From assembly GCA_004298155.1 (NCBI GenBank), contig SCRD01000012.1:248001-312000 (forward strand): 64,000 bases of DNA, in the 5' to 3' direction. Numbering within the stretch: the stretch's first letter is position 1; each line of letters begins with the position of its first letter. A model generated the notes under the pieces. That model made no database searches. It saw nothing but the letters and a program-made list of their open reading frames with translations, and was not told where the DNA came from. This DNA is from Acidobacteriota bacterium. GTDB taxonomy: Bacteria > Acidobacteriota > Terriglobia > UBA7540. The position numbers and the translations under genes were made by a program. This document shows positions 44,425 to 53,836 of this stretch, piece by piece.

Positions 44425-45768
44425 ATGAATAAACGAATCCTGAATTACATTGTCCTTCTTGCAATCCTCGTGGCGATTCTAATAGGCCAGACGACAGTGG
44501 TGAGAAGCCAGGGCCAGGGCTGGTTCCGGTTCGGAATCAACATGGGACAGGCCATCGTCCGAATCGCGGTCCCCGATTTCCCTGCCCGTTCAACTGATCC
44601 TCGCCTGGTCAACCTTACGAAGGATTTTAACCAGGTGCTGTGGAACGACCTGAACAATTCAGGGATAGTGGAGGTTGTCAGCAAGAGCCTCTATCCGATC
44701 AAGGTTCCTCAGGAGCCGCAGGATGTGGATTTCAATGGGTGGAGCAACCCGCCGGCCTCGGCACAGATGCTGGCCTTCGGATTCACCGAAATCCGGAACA
44801 ACAGCCTTGTGGTCACGGCACGCCTGTTCGACGTCCACAGCCCCCAGAACCCCGGCGTGCTGGCAAAACGTTACGTTGCGGACCTGAACGAACTCTCCGC
44901 CCGTGATGCCGCTCACCGCTTTGCCAATGAGATCATCCAGACGCTAGGCGGCGGAATCCCCGGAATCAACCTGACGAAAATTGCGTTTGTCAGCAACCGA
45001 ACGGCCCACACCCAGATCTGGGTTATGGACTACGACGGGTACAACCAGCACCAGATCACAAATTATCCCTCTCTCAACCTGACTCCCCGCTGGTCACCGG
45101 ACAATTCCATGCTTGCTTTTACCAGCTACGCAACCGGTAACCCCGAAATCTATATTTTCTCGTTGCTCACCAACCGCCGAATATCCTTTCCGACATACAA
45201 GGGCCTCAATACCACTCCTGCCTGGTCTCCGGACGGAAAGAAGATCGCATTCTGCTCAAGCATGGGGGGCACCCAGGAAATCTATGTTTCAGACGCCAAT
45301 GGAATGGGCCTCCAGCGGTTGACATTCTCCCCTAGCGTCAATATTTCCCCGGTATGGAACCCCAAAACGGGGAATGAGATTGCCTTTGTGTCAGATCGTA
45401 GCGGGGCCCCGCAGATTTACATCATCAACTCCGACGGGTCCAATTTACGCCGGCTTATTACGGCAGGCGGGGATGCTGAAGCCCCTTCATGGTCACCCAA
45501 TGGGCTCTTCATGGCCTTCTCATGGCGCGTCACGGAAACTGGAAACTTCGACATTTACATCATCGAGATCGCATCAGGTCGCATTGTGCAACTCACCCAT
45601 GACGCTGGAAGAAACGAGCACCCATCGTGGGCGCCGGATGGACGGCACCTGGTGTTCGAATCCACACGCACCGGAAAGCGCCAGTTATGGACTATGCTTG
45701 CCGACGGGTCCAGTGCGCATCAGTTGACAACACAAGGAACAAATTGGAACGGTAATTGGTCCAATTGA
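44425..45768 (+). CDS. tolB: TolB, periplasmic beta-propeller
   Basis: A 447-residue TolB. A signal peptide (ILNYIVLLAILVAILIG) is followed by the N-terminal domain (RIAVPDFPARSTDP, LWNDLNNSGIVEVV) and a six-bladed propeller built of PD40 repeats. Repeat examples are IAFVSNRTAHTQIWVMDYDG, PRWSPDNSMLAFTSY, PAWSPDGKKIAFCSS, PSWSPNGLFMAFSW and PSWAPDGRHLVFES. It binds Pal at the propeller. It starts 68 bases after the TonB-like gene. A 393-base gap separates it from pal. Confidence 0.95.
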   Translation: MNKRILNYIVLLAILVAILIGQTTVVRSQGQGWFRFGINMGQAIVRIAVPDFPARSTDPRLVNLTKDFNQVLWNDLNNSGIVEVVSKSLYPIKVPQEPQDVDFNGWSNPPASAQMLAFGFTEIRNNSLVVTARLFDVHSPQNPGVLAKRYVADLNELSARDAAHRFANEIIQTLGGGIPGINLTKIAFVSNRTAHTQIWVMDYDGYNQHQITNYPSLNLTPRWSPDNSMLAFTSYATGNPEIYIFSLLTNRRISFPTYKGLNTTPAWSPDGKKIAFCSSMGGTQEIYVSDANGMGLQRLTFSPSVNISPVWNPKTGNEIAFVSDRSGAPQIYIINSDGSNLRRLITAGGDAEAPSWSPNGLFMAFSWRVTETGNFDIYIIEIASGRIVQLTHDAGRNEHPSWAPDGRHLVFESTRTGKRQLWTMLADGSSAHQLTTQGTNWNGNWSN

Positions 45769-46161
45769 ATTCCTTTTTCAAGTCGAAGCCGAGGATGAGC
45801 GCTCCGCGACTGGTGCGCAATTCAAAACTGATAACGTATCTAAAGGGAAGCAAAGGAAGATCTACCGGCACCCCCGACGGTGCATCGGGCCGGGATTGAG
45901 ATTCCTCATCTTTCTCACCCCGGGGGTATGTGTTTCCTCTAAATTTTAATAGATTCTAACTGCACAACGCGCGATGACAAAAAAGAGGTGTTGTATTTTC
46001 TTATTGTTTGGTGCTAGGATTTAACGCTTTGATGTTAGATGTTTGGTTTGCGGTTTTAATTAAGTAAATTCAGTTAATCGTACCATTACACCTTGGTTTA
46101 TCTCACCATTTTAACAATCTTCGGGAAAGCAGAAGTGCCCACCGATCAAGGAGGATTCAAC
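45769..46161. other. A/T-rich intergenic region before pal
   Basis: About 390 bases between tolB and pal. The second half (roughly 45930-46100) is clearly richer in A and T than its surroundings, as expected for a promoter region, and suggests pal can be transcribed separately from tolQ-tolB. CCCGA/TCGGG near 45876-45893 could form a small hairpin, but no T-run follows. No gene is seen. Confidence 0.4.
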
Positions 46162-46917
46162 ATGCGACAGAGGACACGCAATCTCGCGCTTCTCGTCGGT
46201 ATTTTGGGAGTAGTTATGTTTGCGGCTGCATGCCACAAAAAGGCGGTAGCTCCGCCGCCACCACCGCCGCCACCTGCGGCAGCTCCGGAAAAGCCAACTG
46301 TCAACTTGACTGCCGTGCCCAGCACGATAGAATCGGGCCAGTCGGTCACGCTGAGCTGGACTTCAGAAAATGCCACAAGTCTTGACCTTCAGCCTGGCGT
46401 TGGGGCCGTTCAATCCAGCGGATCAACCAGTGTCTCTCCAACTGAATCAACCACCTACACTTTGACGGCAACAGGCCCTGGCGGGACAGCCACATCCACA
46501 GCGCGTGTCACCGTCACCAGTGCACCGCCACCTCCTCCACCGCAACAGCCTCAGGTTTCTGACGCAACGCTTTTTGAACAGAACATCAAGGACGCCTATT
46601 TTGACTACAACAAGTCTGATATCCGTTCGGACGCCCAGCAGGCACTGACGGCCGATGCCGACTTCCTCAAGTCTCACCCGAGCATCACCTTCACGGTTGA
46701 AGGCCATTGCGATGAACGGGGTAGCGAGGAATATAACCTTGGCCTGGGCGACCGCAGGGCCAATGCAGCCAAGAGCTTCCTGGTGAACCTCGGCATTTCC
46801 GCCTCGCGGATCACCACGATCTCCTACGGCAAAGACCGCCCGTTCTGCACCGAAAGCAACGAATCGTGCTGGCAGCAAAACCGGCGCGCCCATCTAGTCA
46901 TGGGTGGCGGGCAGTAG
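46162..46917 (+). CDS. pal: Pal-like OmpA-family lipoprotein with inserted Ig-like domain
   Basis: A 251-residue lipoprotein. The signal peptide ends in a lipobox (VMFAAAC, Cys at about 24). A Pro-rich stretch leads to an Ig-like domain of about 75 residues (VNLTAVPSTIESGQSVTLSW, TSTARVTVTS). A second Pro-rich linker precedes the C-terminal OmpA/Pal peptidoglycan-binding domain (AYFDYNKSDIR, FTVEGHCDERGSEEYNLGLGDRRA, ISYGKDRP, NRRAHLV). E. coli Pal has no such insert. AAGGAGG precedes the ATG at 46162. A strong terminator follows. Confidence 0.92.
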   Translation: MRQRTRNLALLVGILGVVMFAAACHKKAVAPPPPPPPPAAAPEKPTVNLTAVPSTIESGQSVTLSWTSENATSLDLQPGVGAVQSSGSTSVSPTESTTYTLTATGPGGTATSTARVTVTSAPPPPPPQQPQVSDATLFEQNIKDAYFDYNKSDIRSDAQQALTADADFLKSHPSITFTVEGHCDERGSEEYNLGLGDRRANAAKSFLVNLGISASRITTISYGKDRPFCTESNESCWQQNRRAHLVMGGGQ

Positions 46918-46930
46918 CAATAACCGATTC

Positions 46931-46988
46931 TCCGGGAGTTCCCCTCTGCCTCTTGCAGGAGAAATGGGTGGGGGCTCCCGGATTTTTT
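46931..46988 (+). terminator. Rho-independent terminator after pal
   Basis: TCCGGGAG (46931-46938) pairs with CTCCCGGA (46975-46982), extended inward by CCCC/GGGG, and six T follow at 46983-46988. It ends the pal transcript and separates it from cpoB. Confidence 0.85.
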
Positions 46989-47190
46989 GCCCTCGCCGAG
47001 TTGTTTTGCCGCACCGTCAAAGCAGGCATGGCAGAACCTACCGGGCAACCCATCCGCGCAAATTTCATGGCCGGCTTTTTTACGAAACTCTGCGAGAAGT
47101 TTTGAGGCGTTTCTATGCCAGTTGACCGGGCCATTGTGCTGAGGATAGACTTACAACTGATTGAATCTTCTTGCCGGAGGTTGACCAACG

Positions 47191-48120
47191 TTGAAAAAGT
47201 ATGCCCTGACTATCTTTTCGGTTGCCTTGCTGTCAGTGGTCACTGCTTCCCCGGCCCTTGGCGTGAGCCGTGAAATTATCCAGATGATGCAGCAGCTGGA
47301 CACGCTGCAGCAAAGCGTTCAGGCCCTTCAAAATACCGTGACCACCCAGACCGCAATCCTGCACACTTTGCTCCAGCAGACTTCCCAGGATGTCAGCCAA
47401 ATGAAGTCCCAGATGGCTGACCTGCAGAAGAATACTGAGCAGAACCTGGCGTCCTCTTCATCCAAGGTGGACTCGATGACCTCGCAGATTCAGGCGCTCA
47501 GCTCGAGCCTGGAGCAAACCCAATCGCAGCTCACAAAACTCAGCGAACAGCTCGCGCAGACGCAAAAAGAAATCCAGACTTTGAATGCCCCACCCAATGC
47601 TGCTCAGACTATCCCGGGAGCCCCGGGCTCGCAACCGCCAGGCCCGGCTGGAACGCCTTCTGACACTTCCGGTGCCGGCGGATCGGCCCAAATTGCCGGA
47701 CCATCTCCAGCCAATACTCCAGATCCAAACTCGCTGTTCAATTCCGCGATGGGCAGTTTCAACAGCGGGCAATACGCCCTGGCTGTCCAGGGATTCCAGG
47801 AGTTCCTCCAGTATTACGGAACAACCCCGCGCGCATCGAGCGCCCAGTATTACATTGGCGAGAGCTACTACAACAACGGGGACTACAGGCACGCGGTTGA
47901 GGCCTATGACAAATGTGTCGAGCGATACCCCAACGGCGATAAAACGCTTGCCGCACGATTAAAGAAGGGATATGCTCTGCTGGCCAACGGCGATAGAGCC
48001 GCCGGGATCCGCGAACTTCGTTCCTTGGTTGAGCAGCATCCACAGGCCCATGAATCGGAATTGGCATCACAACGGTTGCGCCGCCTGGGCATCATTATTC
48101 GCGCAGGAAACCAGGGATAG
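47191..48120 (+). CDS. cpoB: CpoB/YbgF-type Tol-Pal associated TPR protein
   Basis: A 309-residue periplasmic protein. A signal peptide (LTIFSVALLSVVTASPALG) is followed by a coiled coil of about 100 residues (MMQQLDTLQQSVQALQNTV through LTKLSEQLAQTQKEIQTLN). A Pro/Gly-rich linker comes next, then TPR repeats (FNSAMGSFNSGQYALAVQGFQEFLQYYG, SAQYYIGESYYNNGDYRHAVEAYDKCVERYPNG). CpoB links Tol-Pal activity with septal peptidoglycan synthesis in E. coli. The start codon is TTG with GGAGG 10 bases upstream. Confidence 0.9.
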   Translation: MKKYALTIFSVALLSVVTASPALGVSREIIQMMQQLDTLQQSVQALQNTVTTQTAILHTLLQQTSQDVSQMKSQMADLQKNTEQNLASSSSKVDSMTSQIQALSSSLEQTQSQLTKLSEQLAQTQKEIQTLNAPPNAAQTIPGAPGSQPPGPAGTPSDTSGAGGSAQIAGPSPANTPDPNSLFNSAMGSFNSGQYALAVQGFQEFLQYYGTTPRASSAQYYIGESYYNNGDYRHAVEAYDKCVERYPNGDKTLAARLKKGYALLANGDRAAGIRELRSLVEQHPQAHESELASQRLRRLGIIIRAGNQG

Positions 48121-48170
48121 CTCGCAGGTCTCTGCGGGATGGCAGTAATCCACGCGCGAGTGAGGTTTTT

Positions 48171-48638
48171 ATGGCCGGTTCTGTGAATAAAGTCATCCTG
48201 ATTGGCCGCGTCGGACGTGACCCTGAGGTCCGCTACATCTCCAGCGGTACTCCGGTTGCAAGCTTCTCTGTCGCCACAGATGAATCATTTAAGGGCCGGA
48301 ACGGCGAGCAGCAACAGCACACGGAGTGGCACAAAGTTGTCGCCTGGAACAAGCTGGCGGAAATCTGCGGCGAATACCTCACCAAAGGCAAGCTGGTTTA
48401 TATTGAAGGCAGCATTCGGAGCCGCCAGTGGGAAGACCAGTCCGGTAACAAGCGCACCGCGTATGAAATCATTGCCCGCAACATGCAGATGCTTGGTTCC
48501 CGCACTGAGGCTGAACGTGCTGCATCAGGCGGATCTCGTCCTGCAGCCACGCAGGGGACGGCTTCTGAAGAACGGGACGAAAGCAGTCCGGAGCCTTCTG
48601 CTGAAGGCGAGATTACAGACGACGACATTCCTTTCTAG
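48171..48638 (+). CDS. ssb: Single-stranded DNA-binding protein
   Basis: A 155-residue SSB. The OB fold is at residues 1-110 (NKVILIGRVGRDPEVRYISSGTPVASFSVATDE, TEWHKVVAWNKLAEICGEYLTKGKLVYIEG). A low-complexity acidic linker leads to the conserved C-terminal tip DDDIPF, which recruits partner proteins. It follows cpoB by 50 bases. A GCGGCG/CGCCGC hairpin lies just after the stop, without a T-run. Confidence 0.95.
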   Translation: MAGSVNKVILIGRVGRDPEVRYISSGTPVASFSVATDESFKGRNGEQQQHTEWHKVVAWNKLAEICGEYLTKGKLVYIEGSIRSRQWEDQSGNKRTAYEIIARNMQMLGSRTEAERAASGGSRPAATQGTASEERDESSPEPSAEGEITDDDIPF

Positions 48639-48924
48639 CGGCGTCATCGCGCCGCACCCCTTCCACATACCTGGCTTTTGCCGAAGCGTCCGACTTTGGA
48701 AGATTTGCGCCCGGCGACCAATACCTGCCTACCCAGTTTTTATGGCTGCTGCGGCCCAACCGCGCCGCGAGTACATGATAGAAGCGGAGGGGGATCTTCG
48801 ACACTTGGTTGCAACCGAACACAGTTCTGTTACATCATAGCTAGAAGCGCTATGGGGGGGATTTCACTATTGCTCTCGGAACGGTTGAGGTTCAAATGCT
48901 GATCAAGAAGGAGAACATTCCCCT

Positions 48925-49509
48925 ATGCGAAAAGTGCTTGTCTTTGGATCCGCCCTGTTTTTGCTGACGGTCGCATCAGTACCAAAAGCTTACAGCCAGG
49001 TCGAACTCTTCGGCGGGTATTCCCACCTGCAACTGAACGGCGCTCCGCCCAATATCGGATCAAGTTCGAATGGATGGGAAGGTGGCGCCTATCTGCACCT
49101 GCTGGGACCGTGGGGCATTGACGCCGATTACAGCAACCACTACGGAGTCAGCCCAAATTCATTCAGCCCTGGCTATTACGTGCCCAGATTTACGGAGCTA
49201 TATGGGCCTCGATTTACACTCTCCTTGCCGAAAATCCATCCCTTTGTTCACGCGCTGTTTGGAACAGTCCACGGCGAGACCGCAGAACCGCCAATAGGTG
49301 CTCCGTGTACACCACTGGGTTGCCCGTCGCCGAAGTTGAGCGAGAACGCCTTCGGGATGGCCCTCGGTGGCGGCATCAATGTCAAAGCCACCCGGCATGT
49401 CTGGGTGCGATTGATCCAGGTGGACTACCTTCGAGCCCAATTCACTAACAACGCGCAAAACGATACGCGCATCTCCGCTGGCCTGGTTTTCAGATTTGGC
49501 GAGTGGTGA
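48925..49509 (+). CDS. Outer-membrane beta-barrel protein
   Basis: A 194-residue protein with a signal peptide (VLVFGSALFLLTVASVPKAYS) and an eight-stranded barrel look (VELFGGYSHLQLNG, GWEGGAYLHLLGPWGIDADYS, GPRFTLSLPKIHPFVHALFGTVHG, FGMALGGGINVKATRHVWVRLIQVDYLRAQF, RISAGLVFRFG). It ends in a typical aromatic residue. It resembles OmpA-like or porin-like small barrels common in Acidobacteriota, without a peptidoglycan-binding domain. The AAGGAG ribosome binding site is clear. Confidence 0.85.
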   Translation: MRKVLVFGSALFLLTVASVPKAYSQVELFGGYSHLQLNGAPPNIGSSSNGWEGGAYLHLLGPWGIDADYSNHYGVSPNSFSPGYYVPRFTELYGPRFTLSLPKIHPFVHALFGTVHGETAEPPIGAPCTPLGCPSPKLSENAFGMALGGGINVKATRHVWVRLIQVDYLRAQFTNNAQNDTRISAGLVFRFGEW

Positions 49510-49814
49510 AATCCCGCGCCCAGGCCGCCCTTTCCGCGCCAAGCGCCGCTTGAACAGTCGGCCTGGAGGCCGCTCCCATGGCCAGTACCCGTCGACCGCC
49601 CGCGGGAACAACCGCGCGCCCGCCGATGTATACTTGGGATGTCGCCAGTCACGCCGTTTCGTGACACGGAACACAGACAGCCCAGGAGTTGAGGGCGCAG
49701 GCTGATTTCAGTCCCAGGCAGGATGGGAAATTCCGCCGGCTGGCAAGGCAACTCCTAAACTCTGTATCTGTAAACCTGCCAGGCGCCCGGTTGGCATTGC
49801 ACGGGAGGCTCCAG
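49510..49814. other. Gap before malic enzyme
   Basis: About 305 bases. No separate gene is supported; the malic-enzyme frame is open back to 49689 but that part has no family similarity. No clear promoter or terminator is seen. Confidence 0.4.
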
Positions 49815-52094
49815 ATGGAAATTCATCAACAGGACGCTCTCGATTATCACCGCAAAGGACGCAAAGGCAAAATCGAGGTTGTCGCCACGAAACCCTGCCG
49901 TACGCAATGGGACCTGAGCCTGGCTTACACGCCCGGCGTGGCCGAACCGTGCCTCGAAATTGCAAAATCGTCCGACTTGAGCTTTGAGTACACAGCGCGA
50001 GGCAACCTGGTGGCCGTGGTTTCAAATGGAACAGCCGTCCTGGGCCTCGGCAACATCGGGCCGGCGGCTGGCAAGCCCGTCATGGAAGGCAAGGGTGTGC
50101 TGTTCAAGCGGTTTGCAGACATAGATGTCTTTGATCTGGAGGTTGATTCCAAAGAGCCCTCCGAGGTTATCAGATTCTGCCAGCTTCTTGAGCCGACCTT
50201 CGGCGGCATCAACCTGGAAGACATCAAGGCGCCGGAATGCTTTGAGATTGAGGAGACCTTGCGCCGCACTATGTCGATTCCCGTGATGCACGACGACCAG
50301 CACGGAACGGCCATCATTTCCGGCGCAGCATTTCTCAATGCGCTGGAGATTGCCCGTAAGGATATCGGCAAGGTGCGGGTGGTTTTCAACGGCGCCGGGG
50401 CTTCCGGAATTGCCTGCGCGGAGCATTACATCCGCCTGGGAGTAAAGCGGGAGAACGTGGTTATCTGCGACTCGAAGGGCGTCGTGTACGCCGGCCGCGG
50501 GGAGGGCATGAATCCCTACAAGGCCCGGCTTGCTTCCAGTACCAATGCTCGAACGCTTGCCGAAGCACTGAAAGACGCGGACGTTTTTGCGGGCCTTTCA
50601 ATTCCGGGCTCCGTCACGCGGGACATGGTCCGGTCCATGGCCGATCATCCCATCATATTTGCCCTCGCTAATCCAGTGCCTGAAATCAGTTATGAAGACG
50701 CCAAAGCCGCGCGCCCGGACGCCATCCTGGCCACAGGGCGCTCCGACTATCCGAACCAGGTAAACAACGTGCTGGGATTTCCCTTTATCTTTCGCGGAGC
50801 GCTCGACGTCCGCGCGCGCGCCATCAATCAGGAAATGGAGATTGCCGCCACGCGCGCCCTGGCCACTCTTGCCCGGGAGGACGTGCCGGACTCCGTTCTT
50901 CGTGCCTATGGGCTGCGGCGGCTCAGCTTCGGCCCGGAGTACATTATTCCCAAACCCTTCGATCCGCGAGTATTGATCTGGGAGTCAGCGGCGGTGGCAG
51001 ATGCTGCAATGAGGACCGGCGTGGCAAGGATACAGGTGGACCTTGACCAATACCGGGAGGCGCTTTCCAGACGATTGGGGCGAACCTATGAGGTGATGCA
51101 AAGCGTCCGGCAGCGTGCCAGGGCGGCGCCCAAGCGCATTGTTTTTTCAGAAGGCGAGCGGGAGAAGATCATTCGGGCCGCTTACCAGATCAATGAGGAA
51201 AAGATCGGCCGGCCGATCCTGATCGGCCGCCAGAGTGTGATCCGGGCGCGCCTTACGGACCTTGGCATTCAGCATTTTGAGCCCGAGATCGTTGAGCCGG
51301 AGCAGTCGCCACGCCTGGACGCTTATGTGGAGGAATATTTCCGTCTTCGGCAGCGCCACGGAGTGACCTTGAGCGAGGCGCGCGACCAGATGGCCAACCC
51401 GAACTACTACGGCGCCATGATGGTGCACATGGATGATGCCGAGGGCTTTCTGGCCGGTGTGGCCCAGCACTACCCGGAAACTATCCGTCCGGCGCTGCAG
51501 ATCATCCGGATGCGGGAAAACGTTCGGCGTGTCTCAGGCGTCTATGTGATTGTGACCCGGCAGCAGGTTTACTTCTTTTCCGACACCACGGTGAACATCG
51601 AGCCGACAACTGAAGACCTGGCGGAGATAGCTCTGCTGGCCGCGGAAGTGGCCCGCGACTTCAACTTTGAGCCCCGTATTGCGATGCTTTCATTTTCGAA
51701 CTTCGGCAGCACGCGCCATCCGATGTCGGAAAAGATGCGCCGGGCTGCAGAGCTCTTGAAACAAGCCCACCCGGAGATGATGGTGGAAGGAGAAATGATG
51801 GCGGACACGGCCGTAGTCCCGGAAATCCTGGAGGAGGATTATCCCTTCTCGACGCTGAAGGGCGGCGCCAACGTGCTCATCTTTCCCGATCTCGGTTCGG
51901 CAAACATTGCTTATAAGCTGATGTTGCGCATCGGCGGCGCAGAAGCTCTGGGACCCATTCTGGTGGGTATGTCAAAACCCGTCCACGTGCTTCAGCGCGG
52001 CGCCACCGTCGAAGAAATTGTAAACATGACCGCCATCGCCGTGGCCCACGGCCGCGTGATTGCTTCCTCAGTGAAGGCCTTGCAGCATTCCTGA
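49815..52094 (+). CDS. maeB: NADP-dependent malic enzyme with phosphotransacetylase-like domain
   Basis: A 759-residue MaeB-type enzyme converting malate to pyruvate and CO2. Residues 1-430 form the malic domain ([70 protein letters not shown]). Residues 431-759 form a phosphotransacetylase-like domain ([51 protein letters not shown]), which in E. coli is regulatory. GGGAGG precedes the ATG at 49815. Confidence 0.95.
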   Translation: MEIHQQDALDYHRKGRKGKIEVVATKPCRTQWDLSLAYTPGVAEPCLEIAKSSDLSFEYTARGNLVAVVSNGTAVLGLGNIGPAAGKPVMEGKGVLFKRFADIDVFDLEVDSKEPSEVIRFCQLLEPTFGGINLEDIKAPECFEIEETLRRTMSIPVMHDDQHGTAIISGAAFLNALEIARKDIGKVRVVFNGAGASGIACAEHYIRLGVKRENVVICDSKGVVYAGRGEGMNPYKARLASSTNARTLAEALKDADVFAGLSIPGSVTRDMVRSMADHPIIFALANPVPEISYEDAKAARPDAILATGRSDYPNQVNNVLGFPFIFRGALDVRARAINQEMEIAATRALATLAREDVPDSVLRAYGLRRLSFGPEYIIPKPFDPRVLIWESAAVADAAMRTGVARIQVDLDQYREALSRRLGRTYEVMQSVRQRARAAPKRIVFSEGEREKIIRAAYQINEEKIGRPILIGRQSVIRARLTDLGIQHFEPEIVEPEQSPRLDAYVEEYFRLRQRHGVTLSEARDQMANPNYYGAMMVHMDDAEGFLAGVAQHYPETIRPALQIIRMRENVRRVSGVYVIVTRQQVYFFSDTTVNIEPTTEDLAEIALLAAEVARDFNFEPRIAMLSFSNFGSTRHPMSEKMRRAAELLKQAHPEMMVEGEMMADTAVVPEILEEDYPFSTLKGGANVLIFPDLGSANIAYKLMLRIGGAEALGPILVGMSKPVHVLQRGATVEEIVNMTAIAVAHGRVIASSVKALQHS

Positions 52095-52210
52095 GGCCGG
52101 CCGACGGGCTGCACGCTGTCCGTACGCGCGGGGCAAAGCATCACGAAAATCAGAGGCGCGGCGGCTGGCGGATTTGTTGCGAGCGAAAAGAATTGTACTC
52201 GGGGCCGAAT

Positions 52211-52603
52211 TTATTTTGAGGGGGGAGATGGCGGCTGGCGCACGGCCTTTTTCCTGTTTGCGTCCCACCGTTTTACCATTTCGTTGAACTTTTCCAGTTG
52301 CTGCGCATTTAGAATCTTGCGGGTTTCGGCGCGGGTCTCTTCGCGAATGGCTTGAAACTGCGGCGCAATCTGGTCGCGCAATTCGGACTCTTTCTGGTCC
52401 ATGTTGCGGATAATCTGCCGCAACTGCTGCGTCTGACTTTGCGAGAGATCCAGTTCCTTCTGAAGGTAATCAATCACCTGACGGCGGCTGAATCCACGGT
52501 GCCAGTGGCCTGTGTACCAGCCGTAGCTGTACATCCCGGCGGCCCCGATGACGATGCCCAGCACGAATATCAGCGTGAAATAGACGTAGGCGCGCCGTTT
52601 CAT
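52211..52603 (-). CDS. Spy/CpxP-like periplasmic protein
   Basis: A 130-residue protein with an N-terminal membrane/signal segment (YVYFTLIFVLGIVIGAAGMYSY) and a helical body (FSRRQVIDYLQKELDLSQSQTQQLRQII). The body pattern fits the LTxxQ-type Spy/CpxP/heavy-metal-sensor families: a chaperone-like envelope stress protein. It overlaps the anti-sigma gene by four bases and is the last gene of the sigma operon. It probably stays membrane-anchored, since no cleavage site is evident. Confidence 0.8.
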   Translation of the reverse strand: MKRRAYVYFTLIFVLGIVIGAAGMYSYGWYTGHWHRGFSRRQVIDYLQKELDLSQSQTQQLRQIIRNMDQKESELRDQIAPQFQAIREETRAETRKILNAQQLEKFNEMVKRWDANRKKAVRQPPSPPSK

Positions 52604-53085
52604 TTAGTGCCTCGCGCCTCCGTGTTACCAAGGGTTGGCGGCGAATCCTGCACATCCCCAGGGTCGGCGCCGTCCACGCCCAGGACCTGTTCATTCGTCA
52701 GCGTTGCAAGCTGGTTCCGCACCAGGACGGATTCTGAAATACCTGAACTCCGCAGCGGCCCTGACGATGGCAGCGCAAGGAGCAGTCCAAGCATCAGCAC
52801 CACCATCAGCGTCGCATAGACAACCCGCATTGCAATTTGATCCATGAGCTGTTGGCCGAATGGATACTCTGCCGGAGCTTTCTCCAGCCGGCGCATCAGA
52901 CGCGTTGTGAAACCGATCGTCGGCTCAGGAGTCTCCTCCTCTCTCAGAGCCACCAGGCCCGCCCGGAGCGCCTCCCACATGCGCAGGTATTCCTTGCATC
53001 CTGAACAGGATTCGAGGTGGGCCTGCACCGCAGGCGTCCTCGTCATGTTTTCTTCAGCCATTTGCCGGACAGCGTCGCACCGCAT
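52600..53085 (-). CDS. Zinc-finger (zf-HC2) anti-sigma factor
   Basis: A 161-residue membrane protein. The N-terminal cytoplasmic domain has the H-x3-C-x2-C motif (HLESCSGC) of zinc-binding anti-sigma domains. A membrane segment follows at about residues 86-107 (VVYATLMVVLMLGLLLAL), then a short extracytoplasmic tail. It lies four bases after the sigma gene and should hold that sigma factor inactive at the membrane until a signal arrives. Confidence 0.88.
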   Translation of the reverse strand: MRCDAVRQMAEENMTRTPAVQAHLESCSGCKEYLRMWEALRAGLVALREEETPEPTIGFTTRLMRRLEKAPAEYPFGQQLMDQIAMRVVYATLMVVLMLGLLLALPSSGPLRSSGISESVLVRNQLATLTNEQVLGVDGADPGDVQDSPPTLGNTEARGTK

Positions 53086-53088
53086 GGT

Positions 53089-53685
53089 TCACCGTCCCTC
53101 CTGCCACTTTTCAAAATCCTTGATCATTCGCTTTCTTGCCCGATGCAAGCGTACCTTAACCGTGCTCAATTTTAGGCTCAGGACCTCAGAGATTTCCTCG
53201 ATGGACCTGTCTTCAAGTTCCTTCAAAGTCAAGATCATGCGGTCCTCGGCCGGCGCCCTTGCCAGTAATTTGCCGGCAAGGTCACCCACGGCAAGCCTTT
53301 CCGAGCTGTCGAGTCTGCCGTTTGAAGGATTGTGGCTGTGCGATTCAACCTGCCGCTGTCCATCCTCCGACATCTCCCAGAAATAGGTAATTCGCGACGA
53401 CCGTTGACGGCGAAGATAATCGTAACAGTGATTGACGGCAATCCGATTGATCCACGTTCCAAACGACGACTGTGAATTGTAACTCCCGATCGCTGCAAAA
53501 GCTTTCATAAATATTTCCTGAACGATGTCTTCCACATCGTTCCTGCGCCGGACCAGGTGGAAAACAATGGAAAATATTCTCCGTTGATAGGCGTCAACCA
53601 GTGGCGCAAAAGCTTCTGTTTCTCCAGCCTGGCAGCGTCTGATCCATTCAGCTTCCTGGCTGGGGTCTGGCCGAGAGTGTACCAT
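53089..53685 (-). CDS. ECF-type RNA polymerase sigma factor
   Basis: A 198-residue group IV sigma factor. Region 2 is clear (FAPLVDAYQRRIFSIVFHLVRRRNDVEDIVQEIFMKAF, GTWINRIAVNHCYDYLRR) and region 4 has LTLKELEDRSIEEISEVLSLKLSTVKVRLHRARKRM. A linker of about 45 residues lies between them. The following anti-sigma and Spy-like genes indicate an envelope-stress regulon. A matching ECF-type promoter lies just upstream. Confidence 0.92.
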   Translation of the reverse strand: MVHSRPDPSQEAEWIRRCQAGETEAFAPLVDAYQRRIFSIVFHLVRRRNDVEDIVQEIFMKAFAAIGSYNSQSSFGTWINRIAVNHCYDYLRRQRSSRITYFWEMSEDGQRQVESHSHNPSNGRLDSSERLAVGDLAGKLLARAPAEDRMILTLKELEDRSIEEISEVLSLKLSTVKVRLHRARKRMIKDFEKWQEGR

Positions 53686-53718
53686 TCAGTATCCATAGTA
53701 GCTCTTTTCCTGTGTCTT

Positions 53719-53747
53719 ATGACGAGGATAAGTCACATCGGGTTACA
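53719..53747 (-). promoter_or_regulatory. ECF-type promoter of the sigma operon
   Basis: On the minus strand TGTAACC (53747-53741) is followed by exactly 16 bases and CGTC (53724-53721). This is the AAC...CGTC pattern of many ECF-dependent promoters. It would start transcription about 27 bases before the sigma gene. Autoregulation is the natural reading. Confidence 0.55.
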
Positions 53748-53800
53748 GGGGTTGGGAGAAAATCGGGGACTGGCCGTCTTGCCAGTAACGGGGATTTCTA

Positions 53801-53829
53801 TTGACTTATCAATCACCTTATGGAATAAT
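53801..53829 (+). promoter_or_regulatory. Promoter giving a possibly leaderless XRE transcript
   Basis: TTGACT (53801-53806), a 17-base spacer and AATAAT (53824-53829) fit a sigma-70 promoter. The expected start of transcription, about 7 bases later, falls on or next to the ATG at 53837. No Shine-Dalgarno precedes that ATG. Confidence 0.5.
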
Positions 53830-53836
53830 TCCTTCC

